From: CAWDVB01 sp963824105
Lineage (GTDB): Bacteria; Actinomycetota; Actinomycetes; Propionibacteriales; Nocardioidaceae
Direction: 5' to 3'
Length of the DNA stretch: 64,000 nucleotides
Assembly (NCBI GenBank): GCA_963824105.1
Contig: CAWGNN010000006.1
Span: 186,001-250,000, forward strand
The notes under the pieces are model-generated. The model searched no databases, was not told the DNA's origin, and saw only the letters and a list, made by a program, of their open reading frames with translations. Below are positions 1 to 6,496 of this stretch, piece by piece. Made by a program: the position numbers and the translations under genes. Every line of letters starts with the position of its first letter. Positions within the stretch are counted from its first letter, which is position 1.

Positions 1-1
1 A

Positions 2-565
2 CTGCTGTTCACAGCGACCCTCGTCGTCCTCACGTCCTGTTCGCAGTCCGCCGTCGTGACCTCGCCGACACCTGCGGGCCAGGAATCCGTAGCTCCCTCA
101 CCGTCACTGGCTGACCCTTCTGCACCGCACTCGGTCTGTGTCGACCAGCTCGGGGACGTGACCGGACTCGATCTGGCGTCCGCCACGCTCACCTTGGAGC
201 CCAAGGCGCTGAACTTCACCATCACCACCGCCGCTCCACCTGCGGGCTACGCCGCCTACGACCTGGAGCTCGTCGACAACAAGGCACAGCCGCTCTACAA
301 CTTCTCGCTGATCTTCAACGGCAGCTCGGCGATACTGAGCGGCATCGACTTCGCCACCAACGAGAAGTTCCCGGTGACCCCGGACCCGCAGATCTCCGGT
401 GACACCGTCTCGGGGAAGATCCCCCTCAGCGATGTGCCCCATCTCCCACCGGCTGCGGTCGGCTTCCAGTGGAGCGCGAACGCCGGCGGGAAGGCCGGCA
501 GCGACCGCTGCCCCGACACAGGGTCGGACACGACCCGGCCGGCGATGGAGACCTTTCCCAACTAG
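2..565 (+). CDS. Secreted lipoprotein, 5'-truncated by window edge
   Basis: The reading frame is open from base 2 and begins inside a hydrophobic stretch (LLFTATLVVLTSC), which is a lipoprotein signal peptide ending in a lipobox (LTSC). The true start lies upstream of the window. After the lipid-attachment cysteine comes a Pro/Ser/Thr-rich linker, then a domain of about 140 residues rich in beta-strand-like sequence with a single late cysteine. I do not recognise the family. An internal GTG at 56 would give a protein without the signal peptide and is not favoured. The product is probably anchored to the outer face of the membrane. It ends at TAG, 57 bp before the stop of the convergent membrane protein gene. 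Confidence 0.75.
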   Translation: MLFTATLVVLTSCSQSAVVTSPTPAGQESVAPSPSLADPSAPHSVCVDQLGDVTGLDLASATLTLEPKALNFTITTAAPPAGYAAYDLELVDNKAQPLYNFSLIFNGSSAILSGIDFATNEKFPVTPDPQISGDTVSGKIPLSDVPHLPPAAVGFQWSANAGGKAGSDRCPDTGSDTTRPAMETFPN

Positions 566-622
566 CCCCCTCGCCCCGGTCGGCGCGCGAGTGCGCGACG
601 GGCCGGGACGGGCCTTCGAGGC

Positions 623-1861
623 TCACCGTCCGCCGCGCGCGATCTCTGTTTCCCGACGCGCTGAGCGTGACCTGCGCGCGGCGACCGGAAGGACGGCGAG
701 GAAGGTGAGGAGGGCCGCCAGGACCAGACCCGCCGCAGCGAGCCTGGCGTACCCAGGGAGCGGAAGGAGCGTGAGGAGCAGCCCGACATTGGTCGCCACC
801 AGTCGGGCCGAGGCCCAGCGATCGAGGACTGCGTTGGCCACCCGGACGGGCGTGGGCCCGCCGCCCAGCGCGACCGGGACGAGATAGGCGAGGGCGCCCA
901 CGAGCAGTTGGGCCCCGAAGCCGATGGCCAGCATCGGGGAGAGTTCGTCGAGCAGACGGTCGAGCTGACCCCACGAGGGCGTGACCGCCGACGCCACCGT
1001 CAGCGTCACCAGGCAGCCGACCAGCCACACCAGAGCCGCGCCAACCGAGAGGGGGGCGAACGAAACGGGCGGACGCGACCGTGCCGCCCGCACCCAGCCC
1101 TGGGCATGCAGGGCGAGGCCGGCCAGGTAGAGCGCCAGGCCACCGGTCAGCAGGACCGGGACGTCAAGGAGCGGGCCTGCGGCGGCGGCGGCGACCCCGA
1201 GCACCAACGCGGGGAGTCCCAGACGGGCGGCCCTTTCGGCTCCCGTGGCGATCCGTGTGCGCAACATGGTGGGCCACAGGCTGACGAGTGTGCCGATGGC
1301 CGTGATGCCGATCCAGCCGAGCAGGTTGATCACCGCATGGGCAACCATCACTCTCCCGTGCCACGGGTCGGAGTCGTCCAGGCGGGCCAGAACGATCCCG
1401 AGCGTCACCCCCAGGCACAGCAGCACGGCCGAGGCAAGGTAGTAGCGGACCGTGATGCCGAACCGAGCCGGGAGCGCCCGGCGCAGCAGGCCGAGGAGGG
1501 TGGCTCCGTGCCAGGCAACGGCGGACAGGACCGCCGCTCCTCCCACGAGAGTCAACGCCCACCAGCCTGACGAGACCCCGGACACGACCAGGAGCGCTCC
1601 GGCGTTGAGCAGGGTGAGCCTGCGCTCCTGCCCGACCCGGTCCCCGTCGTCCGGGGCAGTGTGCAGGACTGCGTCGGTGAAGTAGCGGCTCCACACCAGG
1701 ATCGAGTGAGTGGCGGCTCCCAGGAGCACGAGGTGGATGAGCAACCACCTGGGCTCCGGGACGACCGAGTGGGCCAGCGCCACCATGCCGGCCGCGACCA
1801 GCCAGCCGACCACGGGCAGGTCCCGCATGGGCCAGAAGCCCCGGGCGGCGCGAGTGCTCAT
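623..1861 (-). CDS. 12-TM membrane protein with conserved histidines (heme-copper oxidase I / NnrS-like fold suspected)
   Basis: This 412-residue integral membrane protein has about twelve hydrophobic helices. Histidines sit inside or at the edge of several of them: helix 2 (LIHLVLLGAATHSILVW), helix 4 (AVAWHGATLL) and helix 6 (VMVAHAVINLLGWIG). Twelve helices with buried histidines are reminiscent of heme-copper oxidase subunit I and NnrS-type proteins, and similar membrane domains occur fused to copper nitrite reductases in actinobacteria. That assignment is inference. The ATG overlaps the stop of the upstream HTH gene by 4 nt (ATGA), so the two are translationally coupled. The company of hemerythrins and an HTH regulator with cysteines suggests a role in nitric oxide or redox handling. 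It could also be a heme-binding sensor or an uncharacterised transporter. Confidence 0.7.
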   Translation of the reverse strand: MSTRAARGFWPMRDLPVVGWLVAAGMVALAHSVVPEPRWLLIHLVLLGAATHSILVWSRYFTDAVLHTAPDDGDRVGQERRLTLLNAGALLVVSGVSSGWWALTLVGGAAVLSAVAWHGATLLGLLRRALPARFGITVRYYLASAVLLCLGVTLGIVLARLDDSDPWHGRVMVAHAVINLLGWIGITAIGTLVSLWPTMLRTRIATGAERAARLGLPALVLGVAAAAAGPLLDVPVLLTGGLALYLAGLALHAQGWVRAARSRPPVSFAPLSVGAALVWLVGCLVTLTVASAVTPSWGQLDRLLDELSPMLAIGFGAQLLVGALAYLVPVALGGGPTPVRVANAVLDRWASARLVATNVGLLLTLLPLPGYARLAAAGLVLAALLTFLAVLPVAARRSRSARRETEIARGGR

Positions 1862-2607
1862 GAGGTCCCGTCCTCACCGGTGGCGCCTGCAGGTCTCCGG
1901 GCACGGGATGACCGCGAGGTGATCGATGGGAGGACCAGCAGACAAGCACCCGGCTCGGCGAAAGGCGTCAGGGAGGTACCGGCCGGGCTTGCGCCGCGCT
2001 CCTCCAACGCGCCGCGGACGATGCCCAGGTGGACGGCACAGACGACCTGCGGGGTCCGGTGAGCCGCCTCGAGCAGCGGACAGCGGGTGAGGCGGATGAC
2101 CGAGGCGTCCTGCCGGTCGGCATGTGGGCCGAACCCCAGCCCCGCGAGAAGGTCCACCACGTCGTCACGGGCCTCGCTCGCCCCGGCCGCCACCCGACCA
2201 CCGGTGCGCGACCGGGCGAGTTCCCGGCCCCACTCCTCGCCGGCTTGGATCGCGTCCTGTCGTGGGTTGTCGCTCGTGTGCGCGATCGTTGCCGCCAGCA
2301 CAGCGGCCAGAGACGCGTAGTCGCTGGTGGTCTGCTCGCCGATGGCCTCGTAGAGCCACGCCGGCCGACCGCGACCGGTCGGCGTGGCCTTGAAGCGGCG
2401 CACCAGCCCCCGGCCGAGGAGCCCGTCCAGGTGCTCACGCACCGTGTTCTCGTGGAGCCCCGTGGCAACCACCAGCGCGGCCTGGGTGACTGGTTCCGGC
2501 TGGTCGCGGAGTCGCTCGAGGATGCGCAGGCGGGAGTCCGAGAGCGGGCGGCTGCCGCGGCCCGCACGGGGTCCCAGATGGAGATCGGGGGCGGGATTTT
2601 TTTCCAC
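1858..2607 (-). CDS. Winged-HTH regulator with C-terminal cysteines (SufR/ArsR-like)
   Basis: This 249-residue protein has an N-terminal winged helix-turn-helix (about residues 22-80; RILERLRDQPEPVTQAALV, then HENTVREHLDGLLGRGLV) of the COG2345 type. The C-terminal half carries three cysteines in conserved-looking contexts (RCPLLEAA, VVCAVHLG, PGACLL). Regulators of this build (SufR and relatives) use such cysteines to hold an Fe-S cluster, so redox or NO sensing is plausible. The start is GTG at 2607, with no clear Shine-Dalgarno. It forms an operon with the 12-TM gene (4-nt overlap) and is divergent from the hemerythrin gene, so it probably controls both promoters. The DNA-binding role is well supported; the cofactor is inference. 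Confidence 0.8.
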   Translation of the reverse strand: MEKNPAPDLHLGPRAGRGSRPLSDSRLRILERLRDQPEPVTQAALVVATGLHENTVREHLDGLLGRGLVRRFKATPTGRGRPAWLYEAIGEQTTSDYASLAAVLAATIAHTSDNPRQDAIQAGEEWGRELARSRTGGRVAAGASEARDDVVDLLAGLGFGPHADRQDASVIRLTRCPLLEAAHRTPQVVCAVHLGIVRGALEERGASPAGTSLTPFAEPGACLLVLPSITSRSSRARRPAGATGEDGTS

Positions 2608-2619
2608 GGAGTGAAGTGT

Positions 2620-2633
2620 AGTAAAAAGATACT
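2620..2633. promoter_or_regulatory. Candidate operator in the divergent HTH / hemerythrin promoter
   Basis: The inverted repeat AGTA-N6-TACT lies in the only AT-rich stretch between the divergent HTH gene (start 2607) and the hemerythrin-DUF2249 gene (start 2680). Its position suits an autoregulated bidirectional switch. The arms are short, so this is suggestive only. Confidence 0.4.
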
Positions 2634-2679
2634 GTCGCAGTCACATCGACGACATCGGACCAGGACAGGAGAGACCGAG

Positions 2680-3489
2680 ATGAACCAGTTGACCATCGCG
2701 ACGAGCGAGGCGGACGCTGCGGCAGCCGAAGTCTTCGAGCGGCATCACGCGCAGCTGATCGGCCAGCTCTCCATGCGAGCGGAGACTCTCGTCGCGCTCA
2801 CGCGTGACGGACGGTCCGACCAGGCCGAGACGGCTCGAATCGATCTTGTTGCCTGGGCCAGGGCGGAGCTGCTCCCGCATGCCCGGGCCGAAGAGGACAC
2901 GCTCTACGGGGTCGCGGCCGCGGACCCCCAGGCCCGCTTGCTCGTGGCCGCGATGCTGGCCGAGCACAAGGTCATCATGGACCTGGTCGATCGTCTCTCC
3001 ATCGCGAAGGACGCGCTCGACGCAGCGGTGACCGCCAGTCGGCTGAGTGCCATCGTGGAGAGCCACGTGGCGAAGGAGAACGACCAGCTGCTGCAGTTCC
3101 TCATCGGAAGCCCCGAGGCTTCGGTGGCGGAACTACTGGCCGGCATGCACGAGCTCCTCCAGTCCCCCGGTTCTCATGACGTCGAAGGCCGCGAGGAGAG
3201 CCACGCTGAAAGCGACGCGGCGGGCCACACCTGCTCTTGCGGCGAAGCGGGCGGGGACGGCCACCCGGAGCTGGATGCACGGACCATCCCGCACGCAATT
3301 CGGCACGCCACGATCTTCGGAGCTCTCGACTCCGTTCGGCCCGGCCACGGGCTGGTGCTTGTCGCGCCCCACGACCCGCTCCCCCTGCTGGCCCAGATCG
3401 AGGAGCGCTCACCTCGTGCCTTCACGGTCGACTACCTCGAACGCGGCCCCGAGAAGTGGCGGCTGAGCTTCGTGCGCGGCACGGCCTGA
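2680..3489 (+). CDS. Hemerythrin-like HHE domain protein with C-terminal DUF2249
   Basis: This 269-residue protein has two parts. Residues about 20-150 form a four-helix hemerythrin/HHE domain with the expected iron-ligand pattern (FERHHAQL, HARAEEDTLY, AEHKVIMDLV, ESHVAKEND). After a linker with CSCGEAG, residues about 195-269 are a DUF2249 domain (ELDARTIPHAIRHATIFGAL, then GLVLVAPHDPLPLLAQI). HHE plus DUF2249 proteins are common in NO- and oxygen-responsive loci and may bind a di-iron centre. The frame is open much further upstream, but ATG 2680 is chosen because AGGACAGGAG precedes it and the HHE domain follows directly. The divergent HTH gene is its likely regulator. Confidence 0.85.
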   Translation: MNQLTIATSEADAAAAEVFERHHAQLIGQLSMRAETLVALTRDGRSDQAETARIDLVAWARAELLPHARAEEDTLYGVAAADPQARLLVAAMLAEHKVIMDLVDRLSIAKDALDAAVTASRLSAIVESHVAKENDQLLQFLIGSPEASVAELLAGMHELLQSPGSHDVEGREESHAESDAAGHTCSCGEAGGDGHPELDARTIPHAIRHATIFGALDSVRPGHGLVLVAPHDPLPLLAQIEERSPRAFTVDYLERGPEKWRLSFVRGTA

Positions 3490-3503
3490 GGGAGCAGTCG
3501 AGG

Positions 3504-4127
3504 TTGTGCGAGTACTGCGGCTGCAAGAACGTGCCGGCGATCGCTGAGCTGACTGACGAGCACGCCGACCTGATCGAGCAGTCCAACGGCCTAAGAAGGA
3601 CGCTGGCCACGGGGGACTCGGTGGCTGCGTTCAGTCGGCTGAGCAAACTGGTGCACCACCTCGACGTCCACGTCCGCCGTGAGGAGACCGGTGTGTTCCG
3701 GGCGATGCGCGGCACCGGTGAGTTCGCCGACGAGGTCGACGAGTTGGAGGCGGAGCACCGAGACCTGGAGTCCCTGATGGCGGCCCTCGACCCGGTGCGT
3801 TTCGACTTTCGCGCAACCGTGCAGCGTCTGCTCCACGATCTCGACGAACACATCGAGCGCGAGGAGCTGGGCATCTTCCCCGTCTCCGTCGTCACGCTGG
3901 GCTCCGACGGATGGAGGATCGTCGAACAAGCCCACGCGACTCTGCCAAGCTTCCTCTCGACGCGGGAAGCAGTGGTCACCCATGCGGGTGGCTCTGCCCT
4001 CGACCAACGCGTGTCTGAGGGAGAAGGCGATCACCCGGTCGACGTCGCCGAGCACCAAGAGCCCCGCGGGCCGGTCGCCGATGGCGACAATGAGGCCGCT
4101 CTCGCTCTCGGCGAGAGCATCCGCTGA
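3504..4127 (+). CDS. Hemerythrin domain protein (CEYCGC N-terminus)
   Basis: Starting at TTG 3504, preceded by GAGGGAGCAG, the product is about 207 residues. It begins with a CEYCGC motif, as in a common actinobacterial hemerythrin family, followed by HHE-type ligand motifs (LTDEHADLIEQ, HHLDVHVRREETGVF, EAEHRDLESLM, DLDEHIEREELGIFP). It lies 14 bp after the HHE-DUF2249 gene and is surely in its operon. Residues beyond about 160 do not resemble the family. They read through sequence that, on the opposite strand, looks like a decayed acetyltransferase, so the original protein probably ended earlier. It may bind di-iron and take part in O2 or NO sensing or storage. Confidence 0.75.
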   Translation: MCEYCGCKNVPAIAELTDEHADLIEQSNGLRRTLATGDSVAAFSRLSKLVHHLDVHVRREETGVFRAMRGTGEFADEVDELEAEHRDLESLMAALDPVRFDFRATVQRLLHDLDEHIEREELGIFPVSVVTLGSDGWRIVEQAHATLPSFLSTREAVVTHAGGSALDQRVSEGEGDHPVDVAEHQEPRGPVADGDNEAALALGESIR

Positions 4128-4215
4128 CCGACGTTCGTTCCCGGCAGGGGGTCAAGCAGACGTCCTCCCAGACGTCGATGTGCAGAGGCGCCAGTGCCTC
4201 GGCGTCATTGCTCAC
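4059..4215 (-). pseudogene. Remnant of a GNAT acetyltransferase (N-terminal part, frameshifted)
   Basis: On the minus strand from GTG 4215, the reading NDAEALAPLHIDVWEDV matches the first helix of many GNAT acetyltransferases. About 20 codons later the frame is lost, and another frame reads ESESGLIVAIGDRPAGLLVL, which fits the following GNAT beta strands. The start overlaps the stop of the upstream small gene (GTGAGCAATGA), as a coupled gene would. No acetyl-CoA-binding loop (Q/RxxGxG/A) follows. It is therefore a truncated, frameshifted relic. The call rests on pattern recognition only. Confidence 0.4.
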
Positions 4216-4417
4216 TGCTGGGACGTCGACGCAGATACTCCAGCCAGACCGGGTCCCCGGAGGAGATCCGGTCGACCTCTTCGCCCGCGTCGCAGCGCAG
4301 GAGGGCCACTGTGGCCTGAGCGGGTTTGAGGTCGATCAGCCGCCACACCGCGCCAGCGCGCTCCCAGTCGCTCAGGGCTCGGATGAGCTCGGAGCCGGTC
4401 CGGTCCGCATGGGTCAT
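4205..4417 (-). CDS. Small conserved-type hypothetical protein
   Basis: The product of 70 residues from ATG 4417 (a second ATG at 4423 is possible; GGTAGG lies upstream) contains THADRTGSELIRALSDWERA, WRLIDLKPAQATVALLRC and DPVWLEYLRRR. Composition and codon use are normal for this genome and the frame looks like a compact folded domain. I recognise no function. It ends inside the start of the acetyltransferase remnant, so the two once formed an operon. Confidence 0.55.
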   Translation of the reverse strand: MTHADRTGSELIRALSDWERAGAVWRLIDLKPAQATVALLRCDAGEEVDRISSGDPVWLEYLRRRPSSEQ

Positions 4418-4473
4418 GATCAATGCCTACCAGACCACACCGGATCGCGGTGGAACTGTGCACTCGCGGTATT

Positions 4474-4550
4474 GGTTTCGAGACTCGCTTCGCTCGTGGT
4501 CCCTGAGGAGGACGCGCAGCGTCGGTCTCGAAGGGCTCCTCAACCACCGG
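4474..4550. repeat. REP-like palindromic repeat
   Basis: The stretch begins GGTTTCGAGACTCGCTTCGC and ends CTCCTCAACCACCGG, with TTCGAGAC (4477-4484) inverted as GTCTCGAA (4525-4532). This kind of GGTTTCGAGAC...CTCAACCACCGG element is scattered in Nocardioides-type genomes between genes. It sits just after the serA stop (4557, minus strand) and could also serve as its transcription stop. No second copy was seen in the window. Confidence 0.6.
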
Positions 4551-4556
4551 CAGGGG

Positions 4557-6146
4557 TCAGCCGGCGAGGTCGACGGTACGCACCGAGGATGCGGTCATCG
4601 CCGTCTCGATGTCAGTGAGCAGGTCGGTCGGGATGGCGGAATCGACGGTGAGCACGACCAGGGCGTGCCCGCCTTTGACGTCTCGGGAGACCTGCATGCC
4701 GGCGATGTTGACGCTGGCTTGGCCGAGGAGCTGTCCGACGGTGCCGACCATGCCGGGCCGGTCCTCGTAGCGGATGAACGCCAGGTGGTCGGTCGGCTCG
4801 ATGTCGATGTCGTAGCCGTCGACCTCGACCAACCGCTCGCGCTGCCCCACCCCGACCAGGGTGCCGGAGACCGAAGCCTGCACTCCGCCGGGGAAGGTGC
4901 CGCGGAGGGTGACGAGGTTGCGGTACTCGGGAGAGTCGCTGCTGCTGACCAGCCGCACGGCGAGGCCGCGCTCGGCCGCCATGAGCGGGGCGTTGACATA
5001 GGACACCTGGTCCTCAACGACGTCGGTGAACAGTCCCTTCAACGCGGCGAGCTCCAGCACCTTCACGTCGAACTGGGCGAGATCGCCCCGGACCTCGACG
5101 TCCACCTGCTCGGCGACACCGCCGGCGAGGGCGGTGAAGATCCGGCCCAGCTTCTCGGTGAGCGCGATCGCCGGTCGGACCTCCTCAGCGATCACGCCGC
5201 CCTGGACGTTGACCGCGTCGGGGACCAGCTCGCCGCCGAGCGCGAGTCGGACCGAGCGAGCGACGGCGATGCCGGCCTTCTCCTGAGCCTCGTCGGTGCT
5301 GGCGCCCAGGTGCGGGGTGGCAACGACGGACTCGAACTCGAACAGCGGGCTGTCGGTGCACGGCTCGGAGGCGAACACGTCGAGACCGGCGCCGGCGATG
5401 CGGCCCTCCTTGATGGCGCTGTAGAGCGCGTTCTCGTCGACGATGCCGCCCCGGGCGGCGTTGACGAGGATGAGATTCGGCTTGGCCCTGGCGAGCTGCT
5501 CGGTGCCGATGAGACCCAACGTCTCCGGGGTCTTGGGCAGGTGGACCGAGACGAAGTCGGACTCCTCCATGAGCTCCTCGAGGCTGACCAGCTTGATGCC
5601 CAGCTGCGCGGCACGACCGGCCTGCACGTAGGGGTCGTAGGCGATGATCTGCATGCCGAAGGCGCTGAGCCGCTGAGCGACCAGCACGCCGATCCGGCCG
5701 AGGCCGATGATGCCGACGGTCTTCTCGTAGAGCTCGGTGCCGGTGTACTTGCTGCGCTTCCACTCACCGTCCCGAAGGGACGCGTTGGCGGGGGCGATGT
5801 TGCGCGCCGCCGACAGCATCAGGCCGACGGCGAGCTCGGCGGCGGACACGATGTTGGACGTCGGAGCGTTGACCACCATCACACCGGACTGGGTCGCGGT
5901 CTTGACGTCGACGTTGTCGAGGCCGACACCGGCACGAGCCACGACCCGCAGGCTCTTGGCGGCAGCGAGCGCCTCAGCGTCGACCTTGGTGGCGCTGCGG
6001 ACCAGGATGGCGTCGGCGTCGGCGATCGCCGGCAGGAGCTCGGATCGGTCGGCACCATTGCAGTGCCGGATCTCGAAGTCGGGGCCGAGTGCCTCGACGG
6101 TGGCGGGGCTGAGCTCTTCGGCGATGAGTACGACGGGCTTGGTCAC
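4557..6146 (-). CDS. serA: D-3-phosphoglycerate dehydrogenase
   Basis: This 529-residue enzyme oxidises 3-phosphoglycerate with NAD as the first step of serine synthesis. Residues 1-300 hold the two-part D-isomer 2-hydroxyacid dehydrogenase core, with the nucleotide loop GLGRIG and the catalytic His in the ATPHLGAST region. A long intervening domain follows, and the last 75 residues are an ACT domain (DRPGMVGTVGQLLG), normally the site of serine feedback. The length matches the long mycobacterial-type SerA. GTG 6146 is chosen over the 33-codon-longer frame because GAGGAAG lies just upstream and VTKPVVLIAEEL is the usual N-terminus. It is transcribed alone, with a REP-like element after its stop. 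Confidence 0.97.
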   Translation of the reverse strand: MTKPVVLIAEELSPATVEALGPDFEIRHCNGADRSELLPAIADADAILVRSATKVDAEALAAAKSLRVVARAGVGLDNVDVKTATQSGVMVVNAPTSNIVSAAELAVGLMLSAARNIAPANASLRDGEWKRSKYTGTELYEKTVGIIGLGRIGVLVAQRLSAFGMQIIAYDPYVQAGRAAQLGIKLVSLEELMEESDFVSVHLPKTPETLGLIGTEQLARAKPNLILVNAARGGIVDENALYSAIKEGRIAGAGLDVFASEPCTDSPLFEFESVVATPHLGASTDEAQEKAGIAVARSVRLALGGELVPDAVNVQGGVIAEEVRPAIALTEKLGRIFTALAGGVAEQVDVEVRGDLAQFDVKVLELAALKGLFTDVVEDQVSYVNAPLMAAERGLAVRLVSSSDSPEYRNLVTLRGTFPGGVQASVSGTLVGVGQRERLVEVDGYDIDIEPTDHLAFIRYEDRPGMVGTVGQLLGQASVNIAGMQVSRDVKGGHALVVLTVDSAIPTDLLTDIETAMTASSVRTVDLAG

Positions 6147-6386
6147 GGTGCTTCCTCTGGAGGTCTCTGGAGGGTTTGGCTCGGCTACGAAATCGAGCGG
6201 CCGTGCACGACGCTGTGCCCGCCGGTCACTGTACCCGAGAGCCAAACCCGGACGTTATCGGCAACAGCGCAGCGGGGCGTGACATTCCTCTCCCCGGACG
6301 GGTCGAAGCACGTCAACCGCGAGCGCCTTGTCTCTCACTCCGGGACAGGGGGTGAGGACGCATGGCGAGCCCTCGCTTCCGGGCCG

Positions 6387-6409
6387 AACTGAGGGGATCC
6401 CCCGATGTG
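6387..6409. promoter_or_regulatory. Candidate LuxR (MalT-like) box upstream of the LAL regulator gene
   Basis: GGGGATCCCC (6393-6402) is a perfect palindrome inside a longer motif that recurs before the DUF4242 gene at 9139-9162; shared text is GGGGATCCCCCGATGT. It is about 100 bp upstream of the regulator's start at 6497. The half-site GGGGA matches the core of the E. coli MalT box, and MalT is the prototype LAL regulator. Autoregulation is inferred. Confidence 0.6.
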
Positions 6410-6496
6410 CACGCGGCGCCCATCCGATTGGCTGGTCTCACGGGTCGAGGCCCGACCCTTCGGGACAACGAGCCAGAGAGGCGGTTCAATAGCCAG

